From Treponema sp. J25 (GTDB taxonomy: Bacteria > Spirochaetota > Spirochaetia > Treponematales > Breznakiellaceae), in contig NZ_PTQW01000003.1 of assembly GCF_004343725.1 (NCBI RefSeq), positions 124,001 to 188,000 on the forward strand: DNA of 64,000 bases, given 5' to 3'. The translations under genes were made by a program, and so were the position numbers. Of this stretch, positions 60,677-64,000 are shown piece after piece; the stretch's first letter is position 1; each line of letters starts with the position of its first letter. The notes under the pieces are model-generated. The model was not told where the DNA came from. It saw only the letters and a program-made list of their open reading frames with translations, and did not search any database.

Positions 60677-62557
60677 TTATTCTAGCTCCACATGGATAAC
60701 CATTCCTGGCTTAAGGGGTGTCCCCGGCGGAGGATCCTGTCGCTGGACCCACCCATCGCCTTTTATGTCTATGGTGATATCGTCCCGTAATAGCAAAGGA
60801 AGGAGTTGCTTTTTCCCTAATCCCCGTAGGTCGGGAACCGTATCGGTTATCTGGGGCAAGGGGGGGACTTGTAACTGAACGGTTCCGCTATGTTGGACCT
60901 GAGGACTGTTCCCTCGAGGAATGGCGAGGTAGTCTGCCAGGGCATCTGCGGCTTCTCGAATAGGAATAGTGGATATTCGGCCGCCGTGAATAGATGGTCC
61001 CTTAGGTTTTATAACTACATGATACAGGATGAGTTGAGGTCTATCGATTGGTAAAATGGCAAGACAACTGGCGATATAATCGGTTTTCGAATAGGCCCCT
61101 GTTTTGGGATCGATAAGTTGGGCCGTCCCTGTTTTTACGCCGATGGGTATATCCTCTACCCGGGCCCGATACCCGGTGCCACCGGTAGAAGCCGCACTGG
61201 CCATGTAACTGCGCAGGAGTCGGGCTGTTTCGGGTTGGAACACCTGTTTCCCCTGGGGTACGTTTTGCTTCAGGATGCTCCCATCGGCGTTAAGAATGCG
61301 ACTTACTACGGAGGGGGTAAGGAGAAGACCATCCTGGGCGACGGCGGTTGTTGCCTGGAGGACCTGAAGGGCCGAAACAGCGACTTCCTGGCCCATCGCA
61401 ATAGTCTGTTTTGAACGGGCGGACCATCGTTGTACGGGTCGTAAAAAACCAGCGGTTTCTCCCGGAAGTCCCAGGGGGGTCTTTGCCCCAAACCCAAGAT
61501 CAAGAAGTTTAGTATAGAAGGCTACCGAATCTACCTGGTCTGACGCATAGGCGGCGCCGGCATTACAGGAATAGGTAATGATTTCCCGGGGATGAACCGT
61601 TCCATGGGATCCCATACATTTAATGGTTATGGTTTCTCCACTTCGGGTAGTTTTTTCATATTGACCATTACAGTAAAAGGTTGAACTATCGGTAATGGCG
61701 CCCAGGTCGAGCATGGAAGCGATAGAGAAAACCTTAAATACCGAGCCCGGTTCATAGGCAAACTGGGCGATGCGATCCTGTCGTTCTTCTTCTCGGGAAG
61801 TGCTAATATCGTTGGGATCAAAAGAAGGAAGTGATACATAGCCCAGAATTTCGCCAGTCCGACTGTCCATGGCAACCATGATTACCCCGTCGGCCTTATT
61901 GGTGTCCAGGGATTTCTGGGCTATTTCTTCTAGTATTCGTTGCACCTGAATATCTATGGTAAGAACCACCTGATTCCCATAGGAGCTTCCTTCCTGGGGA
62001 TACAGGAAACTATCCAGGGCGTATTCGATACCACCAAGGCCATGGTTATTTTCTCCCACAAAGCCGATAAGAGCACTGGCCAATCTTTTTTCCGGGTATA
62101 TTCTGCCACTTGTGTATTCTACCTTTACTTCCTGCAGTTTGTATTTTTGTTTTACTTCCTCGATAGAACGGGCAGTCACTTCATCGATTCGCTTTTTGAG
62201 GTAAACAAAATTATTTTTTGACTGATTGATGATATTTTTTATTTCCCCGGCGGACATATCCAGGAGGGGAGCCAGTAGCTCTGCTGTTTTTGTTGGATCC
62301 GTACTGGAAGGTTTCCAGATACTTACGTGGGCAAATTTGGCCTGCACCGCCAGGAGTTTCCCATTTCTATCCATGATTGGGCCCCGTTCTTTGACGGAGG
62401 GAATCACTACCTGTTCTATCGGTTTCTCATTGTCTGTCATAAGAAAAATGAAACGGACAAAAAGTCCCCCTAGAAGAAGTATAAGAACACCTAAGACCAA
62501 TAAGAAACGGGCTTTTGTGGGGACAAGTACCGAATGGTCGTATGAAACTTTTCCCAT
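60677..62557 (-). CDS. Class B penicillin-binding protein (FtsI/PBP2-like) with one PASTA domain
   Basis: 626-residue transpeptidase for peptidoglycan cross-linking. N-terminal membrane anchor about 15-40 (FLLVLGVLILLLGGLFVRFIF), a PBP dimer-type domain (PSVKERGPIMDRNGKLLAVQ), and a transpeptidase domain with SVFK (S272, in EPGSVFKVFSIA), YSCN (SxN) and KTGT (GVKTGTAQ). The last 60 residues (VPDLRGLGKKQLLPLLL and DPPPGTPLKPGMVIHVEL) are a PASTA domain. FtsI is missing from the dcw cluster here, so this is the likely septal partner of FtsW, though the PBP2 role is possible. It overlaps lepB by 1 nt. Confidence 0.9.
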   Translation of the reverse strand: MGKVSYDHSVLVPTKARFLLVLGVLILLLGGLFVRFIFLMTDNEKPIEQVVIPSVKERGPIMDRNGKLLAVQAKFAHVSIWKPSSTDPTKTAELLAPLLDMSAGEIKNIINQSKNNFVYLKKRIDEVTARSIEEVKQKYKLQEVKVEYTSGRIYPEKRLASALIGFVGENNHGLGGIEYALDSFLYPQEGSSYGNQVVLTIDIQVQRILEEIAQKSLDTNKADGVIMVAMDSRTGEILGYVSLPSFDPNDISTSREEERQDRIAQFAYEPGSVFKVFSIASMLDLGAITDSSTFYCNGQYEKTTRSGETITIKCMGSHGTVHPREIITYSCNAGAAYASDQVDSVAFYTKLLDLGFGAKTPLGLPGETAGFLRPVQRWSARSKQTIAMGQEVAVSALQVLQATTAVAQDGLLLTPSVVSRILNADGSILKQNVPQGKQVFQPETARLLRSYMASAASTGGTGYRARVEDIPIGVKTGTAQLIDPKTGAYSKTDYIASCLAILPIDRPQLILYHVVIKPKGPSIHGGRISTIPIREAADALADYLAIPRGNSPQVQHSGTVQLQVPPLPQITDTVPDLRGLGKKQLLPLLLRDDITIDIKGDGWVQRQDPPPGTPLKPGMVIHVELE

Positions 62558-62973
62558 TATCGTATTCCTACTACTTTTCCCGTAATAAAATCAATCGGTA
62601 CAGGCCCATAATGACGGGAATCATAGGATACCGCCTTATTATCTCCTTCTACAAAAAAGAAATCATGTTCAGTGAGGCTGATACATCGTTTTACCGCTAT
62701 TTTCCCCTGCGGTGAGAGAAGCACCACAATGTCCCCTGGATGCGGAGTGGACCAGCGAAGTACATAGTGACGTTGCCAGGGAAAGCGGAATCCATAGGCC
62801 AGGCGATTGATAAAAATGATTCTTCCTGGAGGAATGGTGGGGCTCATTGAAGAACCTTCTGTGACGGCTAGATCAAAACAACACAGACGAACTATCAGCG
62901 CTACTACAAAGGCGAGTAGTATAAGCCCTATGAGATCCCTGTCCGGCAGGGTAACGTTAGACCGACTCTCCAT
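62557..62973 (-). CDS. lepB: Signal peptidase I (small, LepB-type)
   Basis: 138-residue S26 signal peptidase. One membrane helix at about 13-32 (DLIGLILLAFVVALIVRLCC), then the catalytic serine in GSSMSPTIPPGR (S near 43) and the lysine in KIAVKRCIS (near 95), followed by FFFVEGDNKAVSYDSRHYGPVP. Much shorter than E. coli LepB but similar to Gram-positive forms. The start codon has no ribosome-binding site and lies 8 nt after a TATACT. It heads the operon with the transpeptidase and the Maf-type gene. Confidence 0.9.
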   Translation of the reverse strand: MESRSNVTLPDRDLIGLILLAFVVALIVRLCCFDLAVTEGSSMSPTIPPGRIIFINRLAYGFRFPWQRHYVLRWSTPHPGDIVVLLSPQGKIAVKRCISLTEHDFFFVEGDNKAVSYDSRHYGPVPIDFITGKVVGIR

Positions 62974-62981
62974 GGTGTTCC

Positions 62982-63010
62982 AGTATAATGGACATGGTCC
63001 GTTCTGTCGA
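62982..63010 (-). promoter_or_regulatory. Promoter of the lepB operon, near-leaderless
   Basis: Minus strand TCGACA (63010-63005), 17 nt, TATACT (62987-62982). The expected leader is about 2 nt. The -10 overlaps a plus-strand TATAAT. Confidence 0.6.
62984..62989 (+). promoter_or_regulatory. -10 element of the M23 peptidase gene
   Basis: TATAAT on the plus strand, sharing bases with the lepB -10. The leader would be about 25 nt without a clear ribosome-binding site. No good -35 is present. Confidence 0.4.
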
Positions 63011-63020
63011 TAAATAGAAC

Positions 63021-64000
63021 ATGATGCAAGGATTACTTAAAAAACAGCGGATAGAACATCGGCGTTTCACTCCCCGGCCCATTTCGTTTTCTTCGAAAAC
63101 CCTTATGCATGGGGTGATTTATAAAAAAAGATCGCCCCTTGTTCTTCCCGCTCCTCGTATGGCACCAACTTTTTCTGATTTAGAAAAACCATCGTTGCTA
63201 GGACTTCTTATCGCTTTATCCCTTTTGGGGACCTCCTGTTTTTTTGTTGTCCAGAACCTCAGGGGTTTTTCTCTGGTTTCTTTGCCTTCCCTTACTCTTT
63301 TTTATGCTTCCTTAGATCAAGGGATGATAGAAAAAACTACCCATCGGGACATTCAACAACATCTTACTCAGTATGTGTCTCCTCCTCCGGTGTCTCAATC
63401 CTTAGAAACTGACGAGGGTTCTCTGGATCTCACGGAACTTTTTTCGTGGAAAACCTATCGAGTTCAGAAGGGAGATACCCTTCTTTCTATTGCGCGGCGT
63501 TTTTCTCTTGCCATCGATACGATTGTTTCGGTTAATAATCTCAGTTCTGCCCGACTGTTACGGGTGGGGAGTACCATTAAAATTCCCAATATGGATGGTA
63601 TTCTGTATACCGTACAGCGGGGAGATTCCCTTTCTCGGATCTCCCGTCAATGGGGGATTCCCATGACGGCTATTCTGGATGCAAACGATTTAGCGAGTGC
63701 CACCATTATACCGGGAACGGTCCTGTTTTTGCCCGGAGCTAAAATGAATCCTACCGAGCTTAAGCGGGTACTGGGGACCCTCTTTATCATGCCTATAAAA
63801 GGTCGTATTAGTAGTCCCTATGGCTGGCGTGAAGATCCTTTTACCGGTGATCGACGGTTCCATGCGGCCATTGATATAGTGGCTCCCCTGGGAACCCCAG
63901 TACCTGCTTCCCGGGAAGGGCGCGTTGCGGCGGTAGGTTTTAACATGGTGTATGGAAACTATGTCATTCTAAGCCATGATGGGGGGTATCAAACGATGTA
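63021..64000 (+). CDS. LysM and M23 family peptidase, cut by window end
   Basis: First 326 residues. A cytoplasmic N-terminus and one membrane helix at about 58-77 (SLLGLLIALSLLGTSCFFVV) anchor it in the inner membrane. Two LysM domains follow (about 144-189, YRVQKGDTLLSIARRFSL; and 195-238, YTVQRGDSLSRISRQWGI), then an M23 domain from about 256 with SSPYGWREDPFTG and the zinc motif H281xxxD285 (HAAIDIVAP). It should cut peptide cross-links in peptidoglycan or regulate such cuts; the second HxH motif is beyond the window. Tandem ATGs at 63021 and 63024. Confidence 0.88.
   Translation, partial: MMQGLLKKQRIEHRRFTPRPISFSSKTLMHGVIYKKRSPLVLPAPRMAPTFSDLEKPSLLGLLIALSLLGTSCFFVVQNLRGFSLVSLPSLTLFYASLDQGMIEKTTHRDIQQHLTQYVSPPPVSQSLETDEGSLDLTELFSWKTYRVQKGDTLLSIARRFSLAIDTIVSVNNLSSARLLRVGSTIKIPNMDGILYTVQRGDSLSRISRQWGIPMTAILDANDLASATIIPGTVLFLPGAKMNPTELKRVLGTLFIMPIKGRISSPYGWREDPFTGDRRFHAAIDIVAPLGTPVPASREGRVAAVGFNMVYGNYVILSHDGGYQTM

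Noticed and set aside
1-64000. CRISPR arrays, insertion sequences, rRNA operon or origin of replication
   Set aside because: No regularly spaced repeats, transposase genes, rRNA-like sequence, dnaA gene or DnaA-box cluster was seen.

Overview
The window looks like chromosomal core sequence from a spirochaete of the Treponema clade (possibly a free-living or termite-gut relative; species not determined). The signs are a tandem pair of FlaA-type flagellar sheath genes next to a class II fructose-bisphosphate aldolase, a cell-division cluster that runs directly into a flagellar basal-body/export cluster, an rpoZ-miaA pair, and a Maf-type (DUF115) flagellar glycosylation gene. From memory, several of these linkages also occur in Treponema pallidum. 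Coding density is very high. I see no prophage, transposon, CRISPR array, rRNA or integrated element; the only RNA gene I can support is one tRNA-Arg.

Layout. 1-3.7 kb: 5' part of fba (minus), an unknown membrane-anchored protein, two secreted FlaA-like proteins behind a consensus promoter, and a small hypothetical gene. 3.8-27.4 kb: one co-directional block, mraZ-rsmH-ftsL-murF-mraY-ftsW-ftsQ-ftsA-ftsZ, then xer-TPR-dprA-topA-xer-hslV-hslU, then flgB-flgC-fliE-fliF-fliG-fliH-fliI-fliJ. Only two gaps exceed 50 nt. It starts at a promoter followed by four 10-bp-phased repeats that look like the MraZ operator. 27.5-36.9 kb: a TGS/uridine-kinase-like enzyme, a PAP2-like protein, tRNA-Arg(TCT), the AMMECR1 protein and its radical-SAM partner on either side of gnd, nudC and class I fumarase. 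37.1-43.9 kb: an NtrB/NtrC-type two-component pair, and a minus-strand operon of hflK (frameshifted), hflC and a large pseudokinase-like membrane protein.

44.1-54.9 kb: rpoZ-miaA, a 30-residue basic ribosomal-type protein with its own promoter and terminator, then dxs-folP-cdaA-ybbR-acpS-DUF2225-truA and a two-part ThrE-like transporter. 53.6-58.5 kb: a CorC/HlyC-type membrane protein, an HD-GYP protein with a changed metal motif, a TPR-like membrane protein and alaA. 58.5-64 kb: a minus-strand operon lepB - PASTA-containing transpeptidase - Maf-type protein, and divergent from it a LysM/M23 peptidase cut by the window end.

Themes: envelope growth and division (dcw genes, transpeptidase, M23 peptidase, lipid-II synthesis) are physically joined with periplasmic-flagellum assembly; c-di-AMP synthesis (cdaA/ybbR) and a possible c-di-GMP hydrolase (HD-GYP) supply nucleotide signalling. 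A recurrent regulatory feature is that several operon-leading genes lack a Shine-Dalgarno sequence and have a -10 hexamer whose expected start point falls on or 2 nt before the start codon, suggesting leaderless mRNAs. I found no clearly new multi-gene system; the best leads are the leaderless starts, the CTG start of ftsA, the hflK frameshift, the pseudokinase-like protein beside HflKC, and the 30-residue ribosomal-type protein.
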